From the NCBI RefSeq assembly GCF_019175365.1, contig NZ_CP059572.1, positions 5,332,001 to 5,396,000 on the forward strand: 64,000 bases of DNA, read 5' to 3'. The position numbers and the translations under genes are program-made. The notes under the pieces are model-generated. The model did not search any database and was not told the DNA's origin. It was given only the letters and a program-made list of their open reading frames with translations. This document shows positions 10,696 through 19,765 of the stretch, one piece after another. How positions within the stretch are numbered: the stretch's first letter is position 1; each line of letters begins with the position of its first letter. Source of the DNA: Actinomadura graeca. GTDB lineage: Bacteria; Actinomycetota; Actinomycetes; Streptosporangiales; Streptosporangiaceae.

Positions 10696-11676
10696 ATGTC
10701 CGCTCAGTTCCCGGTCGCGCGACCGCGGCGGCTCCGGCGCACCCCGGCCCTGCGCCGGATGGTCGCCGAGACCCGGTTGAACCCCGCCGAGCTGGTGCTC
10801 CCGATGTTCGTCAAGGAGGGCATCACCGAGCCGCAGCCCGTCACGTCCATGCCCGGGGTGTACCAGCACACCCGCGACAGCCTCCGCAAGGCCGCCCACG
10901 AGGCCGCCGAGGCCGGCGTCGGCGGGATCATCCTGTTCGGGATCCCCGCCGTCAAGGACGGCCACGGCTCCGCCGCCGACGACCCGGCCGGCATCGTCCA
11001 GCTCGCCCTGCGCGACCTGGACTCCGACCTCGGCGACAGCACCGTGATCATGACCGACCTGTGCCTGGACGAGTACACCGACCACGGGCACTGCGGCGTC
11101 CTCACCGCCGCCGGCGAGATCGACAACGACGCCACCCTGGAGCGCTACGCCTCCATCGCCGTCGCCCAGGCCGCCGCGGGCTCGGCCGTCGTCGGCCCGT
11201 CCGGCATGATGGACGGCCAGGTCGGCGCCATCCGCGAGGCCCTCGACGGCGCCGGCTACCAGGACATCGCGATCATGGCGTACTCCGCCAAGTACTCCTC
11301 CGCCTACTACGGCCCCTTCCGCGAGGCCGCCGAATGCGCCCCCCGGTTCGGCGACCGCTCCACCCACCAGCAGGACCCGGCCAACGCCGACGAGGCCCTC
11401 CGCGAGATCTTCCTCGACCTCGACGAAGGCGCCGACATGGTCATGGTCAAGCCCGCCGGCCCCTACCTCGACATCATCCGCCGCACCCGCGACGCCGTCG
11501 ACGTCCCCGTCGTCGCCTACCAGGTCAGCGGCGAATACGCCATGATCGAGGCCGCCGCCGAAAAGGGCTGGATCGACCGCGAGCGCACCATCCGGGAATC
11601 CCTCCTGTCCATCAGCCGCGCCGGCGCCGACATCACCCTCACCTACTGGGCGACAGAAGTAGCCCGCAGGCTGTGA
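10696..11676 (+). CDS. hemB: Porphobilinogen synthase (ALA dehydratase)
   Basis: Condenses two 5-aminolevulinates to porphobilinogen. The 326-residue sequence has LPMFVKEGI, the metal-site region [15 protein letters not shown], the first Schiff-base lysine in [16 protein letters not shown] and the second in [12 protein letters not shown]. The ATG at 10696 follows AGGGGGA by five bases. It closes the rex-hem operon, 17 bases after hemD, and is followed by a hairpin. Confidence 0.95.
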   Translation: MSAQFPVARPRRLRRTPALRRMVAETRLNPAELVLPMFVKEGITEPQPVTSMPGVYQHTRDSLRKAAHEAAEAGVGGIILFGIPAVKDGHGSAADDPAGIVQLALRDLDSDLGDSTVIMTDLCLDEYTDHGHCGVLTAAGEIDNDATLERYASIAVAQAAAGSAVVGPSGMMDGQVGAIREALDGAGYQDIAIMAYSAKYSSAYYGPFREAAECAPRFGDRSTHQQDPANADEALREIFLDLDEGADMVMVKPAGPYLDIIRRTRDAVDVPVVAYQVSGEYAMIEAAAEKGWIDRERTIRESLLSISRAGADITLTYWATEVARRL

Positions 11677-11680
11677 TCTT

Positions 11681-11698
11681 TTGGGGGTCGCCCCCCAA
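11681..11698 (+). terminator. Hairpin after hemB
   Basis: TTGGGGG (11681-11687), a 4-base loop, then CCCCCAA (11692-11698), five bases after the hemB stop. There is no U-tract, which is normal for actinobacterial terminators. It lies 52 bases ahead of the next gene, so read-through is possible. Confidence 0.5.
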
Positions 11699-11750
11699 CG
11701 AATGCGGCATCATGAACCCACGGGCGACCTTGGGATATTGGGGGGCGGAC

Positions 11751-12407
11751 ATGCTGGTGGTCTCGGGGAGCAGGCGGCAGCGGGCGGCGCGGGACCGGAT
11801 GGCGGGGGCGGCTTCGGAGTACGCGGCGCTCGGGTGGCCCTGTTTTCCCGGGGCGCATCCTCCGGCCGGTGGTGACAGGGCGTGTTCGTGTGATCGGCTC
11901 GGGTGTCCCGATCCGGGGGCGCATCCGGTGTCGGCGGCGTGGGCGCTGGAGGCGAGCGTGGATCCGGCGGTGATCAAGCGGTGGTGGGCCGAGCGGCCGC
12001 GGGCGAACATCATTCTGCCGACCGGGCGGGTCTTCGACGTGTTCGACATCCCGGCGGCGGCGGGGGAGCGGGCGCTGGAGCGGATCGGGCGGGACGGGCT
12101 GCCGGTGGGGCCGGTCGCCAGTGTCGGCGGGGAGCGGCATCTGTTCTTCGTGGGGACGCGTGGAGCGCCCGCGGACGAGGACGAGTGGTGGTCGTGCCAT
12201 CTCGACACCTCGCCCGAGACCGTCACCGAGACGCCGGGGATGCGGTGGCACTGCCGCGAGAGCTATGTCGTCGCGCCGCCGTCGCTGCTGCCGCGCGGGC
12301 GGGACGTGGGCTGGCTGCGGGCTCCGGACGGTGGTGGGCTGCCCGATCCGCTGCGGTTGCTGGAGGTCCTCGCCGACAGCTGTGAGGCGCTCAGCGAGGG
12401 GCCTTGA
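11751..12407 (+). CDS. Bifunctional DNA primase/polymerase N-terminal domain protein
   Basis: About 218 residues. The fold resembles the small actinobacterial PrimPol-like (AEP) proteins: EYAALGWPCFPGAHP near the N-terminus, a cysteine cluster (CSCDRLGCPDPGAHP), then DPAVIKRWWAERPRANIILPTG and a C-terminal ESYVVAPPSLLPRG. Similar short proteins in Streptomyces carry only this domain and their role is not settled. The expected catalytic acid pair is not clear: the segment after the strand reads VFDVFDIP. I chose the ATG at 11751 because GGGGG lies just upstream; an in-frame ATG at 11712 is possible. Its 3' end overlaps the convergent kinase gene by 17 bases. Confidence 0.6.
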   Translation: MLVVSGSRRQRAARDRMAGAASEYAALGWPCFPGAHPPAGGDRACSCDRLGCPDPGAHPVSAAWALEASVDPAVIKRWWAERPRANIILPTGRVFDVFDIPAAAGERALERIGRDGLPVGPVASVGGERHLFFVGTRGAPADEDEWWSCHLDTSPETVTETPGMRWHCRESYVVAPPSLLPRGRDVGWLRAPDGGGLPDPLRLLEVLADSCEALSEGP

Positions 12408-14079
12408 CCGGGGGCGTGCGACCCCAGGCGGAGTAGGACGTCGTCAGTACCTGCGTGCGTTTCCTCGTGGCGTCCTGGGCGCGGATCCAGAGTTTGACCG
12501 GGAGGTCGCCGCGGTCCAGCCGGACCGCGAAGCTGACCTTGTCGGTGCCGGTGGTGCGGGCGATCTCCGCGTACAGCGGGCCGGCGGCGGGGGCCTGCGC
12601 GAGCGTGGCGAGGGGTGCCTCGCCCTGGTAGACGGCGCCCGACTTGCGGAGGGTCGTGGCGGACCGCAGCAGCGCCGTGAGGTTGGCGACGGAGCCGCCC
12701 TGCCGGATCTGCTCGGCCAGCGCCGGGTAGCCGCGCCCGTTGGCGGGCGAGTGCCGCCACCGCTTGCCCGCGCGCAGGTACACCACGTCCCGGACGAGGA
12801 CGGCCTGGGCCGCCTTGCGGGTGGCGCCGGAGCCGGACAGCGTCATCGAGAACGAGGACGGGCCGTCCGCGGCCAGGCCGAACGAGCCCCTGCCGGTGGC
12901 GGTGCCGCAGCAGCCCTTGCGGCTGAAGGTGAACCTGGCGCCGGCGGCGCGTGCGGTGACCTGGTCGATGCGCGCGATCAGCGGCGCCGGGTCGACGCCG
13001 CCGTGGGGGAGCGACGGCTGCGGGCTGCTGTTCTGCGCGGGGGTCGGGTCGGGGGGCTGCGCATCGCCGCCGCCCGACAGCAGCGCGGCGCCGCCCGCGG
13101 CGGCGACGACGACCAGCCCGGCCGCCGCGAGGGCGATCCACCGGCCGCGTGACCCGCCGGCGGACGGGGCGGCGGCGATGATGGCGTTGCGGCCGCTGCT
13201 GCGGGCGGGCTTCGGCTTCGGTTCCGGCTGCGCGGCCGCTTGCGCGGAGAGTTCGGTGAGCCGTCCGCGGCCCTGGGCCTCCCAGGACGGGCCGTACGCC
13301 GACACCGCGGCGTCCTCGACGGCCCCGAGGAAGTCCGCGGCGGACTTCGGGCGCTCGTCGGGGTCCTTGGCCAGGCCCTGGGTGATCAGCGTGCGCAGGG
13401 GGCCGGGGACCTCCTCGGCGGGGATCGGCGCCTCGCGGTGCAGTTTGGCCATGTTGCGGCCGGCGAACGGCGGGCGTCCCGTCAGGCACTCGAAGAAGAT
13501 CGCCGTGGCGGCGTACAGGTCGGTGGAGACGCCGGCGGGCGCCCCGTCCCACAGTTCGGGGGCCGCGTACGCGGGGCCGGACTGCGCCTCGGTGCCCGCC
13601 GGGGCGGTCGCGAAGTCGGCGAGGCGGGCGTTGCCGTGGCCGTCGATCAGGACGTTCGAGGGGCGGAGCGCGCCGTGGACGACGTCGCAGGCGTGGGCGG
13701 CGGCCAGCCCCAGGAGCGTTCCGCCCAGCATCGACAGGGCCGCCAGGGGCCCTGTGGGGCCCTGTACGGCCAGGACCCGGCGGAGGCCGACGCCGTCGAT
13801 GCGTTCCATCACGATCGCGGCGCCGTCCGGGGCCTCCACGAAGTCGTAGAAGTCCACCACGTTGGGGTCCTCAAGCTGGGACAGGCTCCGCGCGGCGGCG
13901 CGGAAGCGCGCCAGGAACGCCTCGTCGGCGCGCGGCGCGCCGTCGAGGTACTTGATCGCGACCTTCGTCCTGGTCTGGTCGTCGACCGCGAGCACCACCC
14001 GGCCCGAGCCGCCACCGCCGAGATCCCGCTCGTGGGTGAAGCCCGGTACCGTCCAGCCGTCAACCACGGTGAAAGCCAT
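12391..14079 (-). CDS. Serine/threonine kinase-like receptor, probable pseudokinase
   Basis: A 562-residue protein. Residues 12-255 form a Hanks-type kinase fold with a glycine loop (LGGGGSGRV, 20-28) and the VAIK lysine K43. The HRD position reads HGA (135-137), so the catalytic Asp is Ala. The helix-C Glu position is also Ala (about 62). DFG is DFA (155-157), keeping the metal-binding Asp, and Asn142 and an APE motif are kept. One membrane helix spans 314-334. The outer part (about 350-562) is rich in beta-strand and resembles the LppX/LprG lipid-binding fold; that match is tentative. The start ATG at 14079 has GGAGGG upstream. ATP binding is plausible, phosphotransfer doubtful. It is divergent from hemL. 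Confidence 0.8.
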   Translation of the reverse strand: MAFTVVDGWTVPGFTHERDLGGGGSGRVVLAVDDQTRTKVAIKYLDGAPRADEAFLARFRAAARSLSQLEDPNVVDFYDFVEAPDGAAIVMERIDGVGLRRVLAVQGPTGPLAALSMLGGTLLGLAAAHACDVVHGALRPSNVLIDGHGNARLADFATAPAGTEAQSGPAYAAPELWDGAPAGVSTDLYAATAIFFECLTGRPPFAGRNMAKLHREAPIPAEEVPGPLRTLITQGLAKDPDERPKSAADFLGAVEDAAVSAYGPSWEAQGRGRLTELSAQAAAQPEPKPKPARSSGRNAIIAAAPSAGGSRGRWIALAAAGLVVVAAAGGAALLSGGGDAQPPDPTPAQNSSPQPSLPHGGVDPAPLIARIDQVTARAAGARFTFSRKGCCGTATGRGSFGLAADGPSSFSMTLSGSGATRKAAQAVLVRDVVYLRAGKRWRHSPANGRGYPALAEQIRQGGSVANLTALLRSATTLRKSGAVYQGEAPLATLAQAPAAGPLYAEIARTTGTDKVSFAVRLDRGDLPVKLWIRAQDATRKRTQVLTTSYSAWGRTPPVKAPR

Positions 14080-14213
14080 CCCTCCGATACGGCCGACGCC
14101 GGTGAGTGTGAGGTGGCGCCATCCTCGGACGCCATGTCGTACTTGGTGGAATATCGGCCCGTACCCGGCGAGGTCAAGGGCAGTCGCCGAACTGCAACTG
14201 AGAGGATTGGGAC

Positions 14214-15506
14214 GTGACTGGAACCGATCGCTCCCAGCAGTTGTTCGACCGTGCCGGCGGGGTCGTCCCCGGTGGCGTGAACTCACCGGTCCGGGCCTTC
14301 GGGGCCGTCGGCGGCACGCCCCGCTTCATGGCCTCGGGGCGGGGCCCCTACCTGACCGACGCCGACGGCAACGAGTACGTCGACCTGGTGTGCTCGTGGG
14401 GCCCGCTGATCCTCGGGCACGCCCATCCCGCGGTGGTGGACGCGGTGCGGGACGCGGCGGGCCGCGGCACGTCCTACGGCGCCCCGACGCCCGGCGAGGT
14501 CGAGCTCGCCGAGGAGATCGTCTCCCGGACCGCGGCCGGGAGCGTCCGGCTGGTCAACTCCGGCACCGAGGCGACCATGTCGGCGATCCGGCTCGCCCGC
14601 GGCTTCACCGGACGCGCCAAGATCGTGAAGTTCGCGGGCTGCTACCACGGGCACGTCGACTCGCTGCTCGCCGCCGCGGGCTCGGGCGTCGCGACGTTCG
14701 GGCTGCCCGACACCCCCGGTGTGACCGGCGCCACCACCGCGGACACGATCGTGCTGCCCTACAACGACGTCGCCGCGCTCGGGCTGGCGTTCGACGAGCA
14801 CGGCCACGAGATCGCCTGCGTGATCACCGAGGCGGTGCCGTGCAACATGGGCGTGGTGCCGCCGCTGCCGGACTTCAACGCGCTGCTGAAACGGCTGTGC
14901 GAGCGCAGCGGCGCGCTCCTGGTGATCGACGAGGTGCTGACGGGGTTCCGGGCGTCCCGGTCCGGCTGGTACGGGATCGAGGGCGTCCCGGGCGACCTGA
15001 TGACGTTCGGCAAGGTGATGGGCGGCGGGCTGCCCGCCGCGGCGTTCGGCGGGCGCGCCGACGTCATGGAGCACCTCGCGCCCGCGGGGCCCGTCTACCA
15101 GGCGGGCACGCTGTCGGGGAACCCGCTGGCCACCGCCGCGGGCCTCGCCACCCTGCGCGGCGCCACCGACGAGGTGTACGCGGCGATCGACCGCGCGGCG
15201 GGGATCGTGGCGAAGGCGGCGTCGGACGCGCTCACCAAGGCGGGCGTCCCGCACCGGGTCCAGAACGCGGGGAACCTGTTCTCGGTGTTCTTCACCACCG
15301 AGGCGGTGGGCGACTTCGCCGCCGCGCAGCGCCAGAACTCCAAGGCGTACGCGGCGTTCTTCCACGCCGCGCTCGACCGCGGCGTCTACCTCCCGCCGTC
15401 GGCGTACGAGGTGTGGTTCCTGTCCGCCGCGCACGACGACGCCGCCCTCGACCGCGTCCTGGAGGCCCTCCCGCACGCCGCGCGGGCCGCGGCCGCCGCG
15501 TCCTAG
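14214..15506 (+). CDS. hemL: Glutamate-1-semialdehyde 2,1-aminomutase
   Basis: Converts glutamate-1-semialdehyde to 5-aminolevulinate with PLP, completing the C5 pathway begun by hemA. The 430-residue sequence has [44 protein letters not shown] and the PLP lysine in [18 protein letters not shown]. The start is a GTG at 14214 after GAGAGGA. It lies apart from the rex-hem operon and is divergent from the pseudokinase gene, with 134 bases between the starts. The stop codon shares bases with the convergent dapA stop (CTAG at 15503-15506). Confidence 0.95.
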   Translation: MTGTDRSQQLFDRAGGVVPGGVNSPVRAFGAVGGTPRFMASGRGPYLTDADGNEYVDLVCSWGPLILGHAHPAVVDAVRDAAGRGTSYGAPTPGEVELAEEIVSRTAAGSVRLVNSGTEATMSAIRLARGFTGRAKIVKFAGCYHGHVDSLLAAAGSGVATFGLPDTPGVTGATTADTIVLPYNDVAALGLAFDEHGHEIACVITEAVPCNMGVVPPLPDFNALLKRLCERSGALLVIDEVLTGFRASRSGWYGIEGVPGDLMTFGKVMGGGLPAAAFGGRADVMEHLAPAGPVYQAGTLSGNPLATAAGLATLRGATDEVYAAIDRAAGIVAKAASDALTKAGVPHRVQNAGNLFSVFFTTEAVGDFAAAQRQNSKAYAAFFHAALDRGVYLPPSAYEVWFLSAAHDDAALDRVLEALPHAARAAAAAS

Positions 15507-16375
15507 CGCGGGAGGCCGTGCAGTGCCTTGCGCGCCCGGGTGACGGTCGCGGGGTGCGGGGCGTGCAGCGGCGCGCGGACGGCGGGCGAGTCGATCAGGC
15601 CGGCGTCGGCGAGGCACGCCTTCAGGACGGCCGGGGACGGCTCGGCGAACAGCGCGTCGACCATGGGGAGCAGGGCGTTGTGGAGCGTCAGGCCGCGCGC
15701 GGCGTTGCCGTGGCGGGACGCCTCGGCCATCGCCGCGTACGCCTCCGGGGCCAGGCAGGCGGACGCGGCGATGGCGCCGGAGGCGCCGAGTTGCAGCATC
15801 GGGTAGGTGTAGGCGTCGTCCCCGCACAGGACGGCCTTGCCCGTCTCGGCGGCCAGCAGCGCCAGGGTGTCCTGGCCGATGCCGCCGGGGCAGTGCTTGA
15901 CGCCTGCGACGCAGTCCAGCGACAGCAGGCGCAGGAGGGTCTCGGAGTCCAGGTGCTTGCCCGTCCGGTAGGGGATGTCGTAGGGGATCAGCGGCACGTC
16001 CACGGCGGAGCCGACGGCGGCGAAGTGGTCGAGGACGCCCTCGTCGGACGGGCGCAGGTAGTACGGGACGACGACGAGCAGCGCGTCGGCGAGCGGGGCC
16101 CGCTCACGGGCCTGCCGGATGGAGTCCTCGGTGCCGGCGGTCCCGGCGCCGACGATCAGCGGGGTGCCGTGCTCGATGGACACGGCGCGGCACACCTCCA
16201 GGACGGTGCGCTGCTCGGCCGGGCCCAGCATCGGGGCCTCGCCGGTCGTGCCGAGCGCGACCAGCCCGGACGCGCCGCCGTCCAGGCAGTGGACGGCGAG
16301 CCGTTCGAGGGACTTGGCGTCCACCTCGCCCGCGCGGGTGAACGGCGTGACGAGCGACGCGTGGATTCCGTGCAT
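15503..16375 (-). CDS. dapA: 4-Hydroxy-tetrahydrodipicolinate synthase family aldolase
   Basis: A 290-residue class I aldolase of the DapA/NAL family. It has [13 protein letters not shown] at the N-terminus, the GTTGE motif ([14 protein letters not shown]), the tyrosine region [11 protein letters not shown] and the Schiff-base lysine in [11 protein letters not shown]. DapA condenses pyruvate with aspartate semialdehyde for lysine and diaminopimelate, but paralogues act on other aldehydes. It is not beside other dap genes and is probably cotranscribed with the exporter just upstream (5 bases between them), so the substrate is uncertain. The ATG at 16375 was chosen because the conserved N-terminal strand starts there. 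Confidence 0.8.
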   Translation of the reverse strand: MHGIHASLVTPFTRAGEVDAKSLERLAVHCLDGGASGLVALGTTGEAPMLGPAEQRTVLEVCRAVSIEHGTPLIVGAGTAGTEDSIRQARERAPLADALLVVVPYYLRPSDEGVLDHFAAVGSAVDVPLIPYDIPYRTGKHLDSETLLRLLSLDCVAGVKHCPGGIGQDTLALLAAETGKAVLCGDDAYTYPMLQLGASGAIAASACLAPEAYAAMAEASRHGNAARGLTLHNALLPMVDALFAEPSPAVLKACLADAGLIDSPAVRAPLHAPHPATVTRARKALHGLPR

Positions 16376-16380
16376 GGTCC

Positions 16381-17325
16381 TCACCTCTGGACGGGGGCGG
16401 TGGCAGGGCCGGACCCAAGGACGGGATCGGGCCCGGCGGCCCGGCGGGCGGCGGGGCGGACGCTCCCCGCGGCGACACCGGTGATGATCAGTGCCGCGCC
16501 GAGGAGGCGCGTGGCGTCCACGTGCTCGCCGAGGCACACGGCGGCGGAGACGAGCCCGAACGGCGGGACGAGCAGCGAGTACATCGCCACGGTGCTCGCC
16601 TCGTACCGGCGCATCAGCCAGCCCCAGGCGCCGAAGCCGACCAGCGTGGACAGGTAGGCGATGTAGGCCAGCGAGGCGATTCCGGGGAGGGAGGCGTGCT
16701 CCACCGCGTCCGGCACCGCGCCCGGCCCCTCGAAGATCAGCGACAGGGCGAACAGCGGGACGGGCGGCACCAGCGACATCCACACCATGAACCCGAACGC
16801 GTCGACCGGCTCCCGCGCCGCCGCGCGCATGTTCATGCGCCGCATCGCGACGTTCGACAGCCCCCAGCTCGCCGCGCCGGCGAGGCACAGCAGGAACGCA
16901 GGGACGGGGCTCCCGCCCCCGGCCTGCGCCACGCCGAGCAGCGCGACGCCCGTGAACGCCACGACCATGCCCGCGGCCTGCCGCGGACCGGGCCGCTCGC
17001 GCAGCAGCAGGGCCGCGAACAGCGCCGTGAAGATCGCCTGGACCTGGAGGACGACCGACGACAGCCCCGCCGGCATCCCCATCCGCATCGCGATGAACAG
17101 CAGCGCGAACTGCCCCACCCCGAGCGGGACGCCGACCAGCGCCAGCCACCGCGCCGGGACCGGCGGCCGCCGCACGAAGAACACCGCGGGCAGCGCCGCC
17201 GCCGTGAACCGCAGCGCCGCCAGCAGGATCGGCGGGAAGTCGTCCAGGGCTATCTTGATGGGGACGAAGTTGAACCCCCAGATCGCGGCGATCAGGGTGG
17301 CCAGCAGCACGTGGCGCGGTCTCAT
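16381..17325 (-). CDS. EamA/DMT family exporter
   Basis: A 314-residue drug/metabolite transporter with about ten membrane helices in two EamA repeats. The first repeat starts LATLIAAIWGFNFVPIKIAL, typical of the family, and the second starts FLLCLAGAASWGLSNVAMRR. The family exports amino acids and small metabolites. It shares a 72-base intergenic region with the divergent LysR gene, a common arrangement for LysR control of an exporter. It probably forms an operon with the aldolase behind it. Confidence 0.85.
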   Translation of the reverse strand: MRPRHVLLATLIAAIWGFNFVPIKIALDDFPPILLAALRFTAAALPAVFFVRRPPVPARWLALVGVPLGVGQFALLFIAMRMGMPAGLSSVVLQVQAIFTALFAALLLRERPGPRQAAGMVVAFTGVALLGVAQAGGGSPVPAFLLCLAGAASWGLSNVAMRRMNMRAAAREPVDAFGFMVWMSLVPPVPLFALSLIFEGPGAVPDAVEHASLPGIASLAYIAYLSTLVGFGAWGWLMRRYEASTVAMYSLLVPPFGLVSAAVCLGEHVDATRLLGAALIITGVAAGSVRPAARRAAGPDPVLGSGPATAPVQR

Positions 17326-17397
17326 CCCCCGATCGTCGTCATCGCTTTGTTTTAGGACAAGCTAGAACTCCTTGACACATCGTTTTAGCATTGCTTC

Positions 17398-18396
17398 ATG
17401 CTCGATCTGGAACGGCTGCGCGCCCTGCACTCCGTCGCGACCTACGGCTCGGTCAGCGCCGCCGCCGACGTGCTCCACGTGACCACCTCCGCCGTCTCCC
17501 AGCAGCTCGCCAAGCTGGAGCGGGAGACCGGCCAGAAGCTCCTTGAGCGCAACGGGCGCGGCGTCCGCCTCACCGACGCCGCCGAGCTGCTCGTCGCGCA
17601 CGCCGAGCGCATCCTGTCGCTCGTCGAGCAGGCCCAGGCCGACCTGGAGGCGCACCGCGGCTCCGTCGTCGGGCAGCTGTCGATCGCGGCGTTCCCCACG
17701 GCCGTGCGGGGGCTGATGCCCGCCGCGCTGCGGCGGCTGCGCGCCGACCACCCCGACCTGCGGGTCCTGCTCCGCGAGGAGGACCCGATGCGGAGCATGC
17801 CGCTGGTCTCTCGCGGCGACCTCGACATGGCCGTCGTCCAGGACTGGAACAACGAGCCGCTGCCGCTGCCCGACGGCCTCCACAAGGGCGTGATCTGCCA
17901 TGACATCGCCGACGTCGCGCTGCCGGCGGCCCATCCCCTCGCCGGCCGCGCCGCGATCGAGCTGAAGGAGCTCGCGGGCGACACCTGGATCAGCTCCTCG
18001 CCCGACAGCATCTGCTGCGACTGGCTCCTGCGGACGCTGCGCGCCGTCGACAGCGAGCCCCGCATCGACCACATGGCCTACGAGTTCGCCACCCAGCTCG
18101 CGCTCGTCTCCGCCGGGCTCGGCAACACGATCCTGCCGCGCCTCGGCCGCTGCGACGTGCCGCCGGACGTGGCGATCGTGCCGCTGGCCGAGCCGCTGTC
18201 CCGGCGGGTCTACGCCCTCTGGCGGGAGGAGGCCGCCCGCCGTCCCGCGATCCGCGCCGCCGTGACGGCCCTGCGCGCGGCCGTCCCCACCGACGTGCCC
18301 GCCGATGTGCCCGCCGACGTGCCCGGCGGCGTCCCCGGCGGCGTCCCATCCGACGTCGGCACGGCGGCCTCGCGGCAGGTCGCCGCGGCGCTCTGA
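17398..18396 (+). CDS. LysR-family transcriptional regulator
   Basis: A 332-residue regulator with an N-terminal winged helix (LERLRALHSVATYGSVSAAA, then VTTSAVSQQLAKLERETG) and a C-terminal effector-binding domain of the LysR family (about residues 90-295). The C-terminus ends in a short Pro-Ala-Asp-Val / Pro-Gly-Gly-Val tandem repeat (residues 300-320), probably disordered. It starts 72 bases from the divergent EamA gene. That gap is AT-rich for this genome and carries GTTTTAG twice, a possible binding element. Likely target: the exporter-aldolase pair. Confidence 0.88.
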   Translation: MLDLERLRALHSVATYGSVSAAADVLHVTTSAVSQQLAKLERETGQKLLERNGRGVRLTDAAELLVAHAERILSLVEQAQADLEAHRGSVVGQLSIAAFPTAVRGLMPAALRRLRADHPDLRVLLREEDPMRSMPLVSRGDLDMAVVQDWNNEPLPLPDGLHKGVICHDIADVALPAAHPLAGRAAIELKELAGDTWISSSPDSICCDWLLRTLRAVDSEPRIDHMAYEFATQLALVSAGLGNTILPRLGRCDVPPDVAIVPLAEPLSRRVYALWREEAARRPAIRAAVTALRAAVPTDVPADVPADVPGGVPGGVPSDVGTAASRQVAAAL

Positions 18397-18448
18397 GGCC
18401 GCCGGGCGGCGGCCGGAGCGGAGGGCGGCCTGGGTACCCTGGCGGGCG

Positions 18449-19087
18449 ATGAGTGACACGACGATCGTCCACCTGCTCCGGCACGGTGAGGTGCACAATC
18501 CCGGCGGGATCCTCTATGGGCGGCTGCCCGGCTACCGGCTCAGCGAGGACGGCGTCCTCATGGCCAAGGCCGCCGCGAAATGGTTCGCCGACCGGGACGT
18601 CACCGCGCTGTTCTCCTCGCCGATGCAGCGGGCGCTGGAGACGGCCGCGCCTCTGGCCGAGGCGTTCGACCTGCCCGTGACGGTCGACGACCGGCTGATC
18701 GAGGCCGGCAACCACTTCGAGGGGCTGACGTTCGGGGCGGGGGCGGGGTCGCTGCGCCGTCCCGAGCACTGGCGGCACCTGGTCAACCCCTTCAAGCCGT
18801 CCTGGGGCGAGCCGTACAAGGGGCTCGCCGCCCGGATGCGCGCCGTGGTGATCAGGGCGCGGGAGGCCGCGCGGGGGCACGAGGCGGTCTGCGTGAGCCA
18901 TCAGCTCCCCGTCTGGATCCTGCGGCTGCACGCCGAGCGCCGCAGGCTCTGGCACCATCCGAACAGGCGGGAGTGCGCGCTGGCCAGCGTCACGAGCCTG
19001 GCGTTCGACGGGAACCGCCTGGTGGAGGTCTCCTACAGCGAGCCCGCGGCGGGCATCGCGAAGGGCCCCAGTGTCGCGGGTGCCTGA
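18449..19087 (+). CDS. Histidine phosphatase family protein
   Basis: A 212-residue branch-1 histidine phosphatase. The catalytic motif is LLRHGEVHNP (the His accepts phosphate), with LYGRLPGYRLSEDG next and FSSPMQRALETAAPLA carrying the conserved Arg and Glu. The second catalytic His lies in AVCVSHQLPVWILRL. It resembles actinobacterial phosphoglycerate mutase-like proteins placed just ahead of the resABC-type cytochrome c genes. Substrate unknown. Ends 45 bases before the thioredoxin-like gene. Confidence 0.87.
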   Translation: MSDTTIVHLLRHGEVHNPGGILYGRLPGYRLSEDGVLMAKAAAKWFADRDVTALFSSPMQRALETAAPLAEAFDLPVTVDDRLIEAGNHFEGLTFGAGAGSLRRPEHWRHLVNPFKPSWGEPYKGLAARMRAVVIRAREAARGHEAVCVSHQLPVWILRLHAERRRLWHHPNRRECALASVTSLAFDGNRLVEVSYSEPAAGIAKGPSVAGA

Positions 19088-19105
19088 CAGCGCCGCTAGA
19101 TTGTG

Positions 19106-19122
19106 TACTACGTCCTGTAGTA
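19106..19122. promoter_or_regulatory. TACTAC-N5-GTAGTA dyad (BlaI/CopY-like operator candidate)
   Basis: Perfect 6-base arms TACTAC (19106-19111) and GTAGTA (19117-19122) overlap the ribosome site AGGAGG of the thioredoxin-like gene. A TAGATT hexamer (19097-19102) just upstream could be a -10 box, which would place transcription start inside the dyad. The arms resemble operators of BlaI/MecI/CopY winged-helix repressors. No such regulator is in the window. Confidence 0.45.
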
Positions 19123-19132
19123 GGAGGGTCCC

Positions 19133-19762
19133 TTGAGCCCCCGAGTCTCCCCCTCGCGCCCTCGTGCGCGCCGCCCCGCGCGCACGGCGCGGATGACCGC
19201 CGTGCCCGCCGCCGCGGCGCTCTGCGCGCTGCTGGCGGGCTGCGCCGGGAGCGACGCCTCCGGGGACGGGACGGGCGGCGGCGGCAACCGCTTCATCTCC
19301 GGCGACGGCAACGTCACCGAGTACGCGCCGGGGGGCCGCAAGAGCGTCCAGGACGTCACCGGCGAGGGACTGGACGGCAAGCCGTTCAAGCTCGCCGACC
19401 TGCGGGGCAAGGTCACGGTCGTGAACTTCTGGGCCTCCTGGTGCGCGCCCTGCCGCGGCGAGGCCCCCTCCCTGAACCAGGTCTACACCGAGAACAAGCC
19501 GAAGGGCGTGGAGTTCCTCGGCGTCAACTTCAAGGACGCCAAGGACAACGCCAAGGCGTTCGAGCGCAGGTTCAAGGTGGCCTACCCGAGCCTGTTCGAC
19601 GCGGACGGGCGGGTCACGCTGGCATTCCGCGAGGTCCCGCCGAGCGCCGTCCCGAGCACCCTCGTCCTGGACCGGCAGGGCCGCGTCACCGCCCGGATCA
19701 TCGGCGCGACCACCTACTCCAAGCTCGGCCCGCTGGTCACCAAGGCCCTCGCGGAGAAATGA
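19133..19762 (+). CDS. resA: TlpA/ResA-like thiol-disulfide lipoprotein
   Basis: A 209-residue exported thioredoxin-like protein. A basic N-region and hydrophobic stretch end in a lipobox LLAGC, so Cys37 is probably lipid-modified. The redox motif is WASWCAPCRGE (Cys104 and Cys107), with cis-Pro in SAVPSTLVLD. In System II cytochrome c maturation this protein reduces the apocytochrome haem-site cysteines outside the membrane. The start is a TTG directly after AGGAGGG. It leads a ccdA-resB-ccsB operon, with ccdA three bases behind. Confidence 0.9.
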   Translation: MSPRVSPSRPRARRPARTARMTAVPAAAALCALLAGCAGSDASGDGTGGGGNRFISGDGNVTEYAPGGRKSVQDVTGEGLDGKPFKLADLRGKVTVVNFWASWCAPCRGEAPSLNQVYTENKPKGVEFLGVNFKDAKDNAKAFERRFKVAYPSLFDADGRVTLAFREVPPSAVPSTLVLDRQGRVTARIIGATTYSKLGPLVTKALAEK

Positions 19763-19765
19763 GCG

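Noticed and set aside
12391..14286. Longer 631-codon start for the kinase-like gene
   Set aside because: The extra N-terminal residues would cross the divergent hemL start and promoter; the ATG at 14079 has a good ribosome site and begins just ahead of the kinase fold.
17372..17391. TTGACA at 17372 with TAGCAT as a LysR promoter
   Set aside because: The -35 match is perfect but the spacing to TAGCAT is only eight bases; no proper -10 box lies 16-18 bases away.
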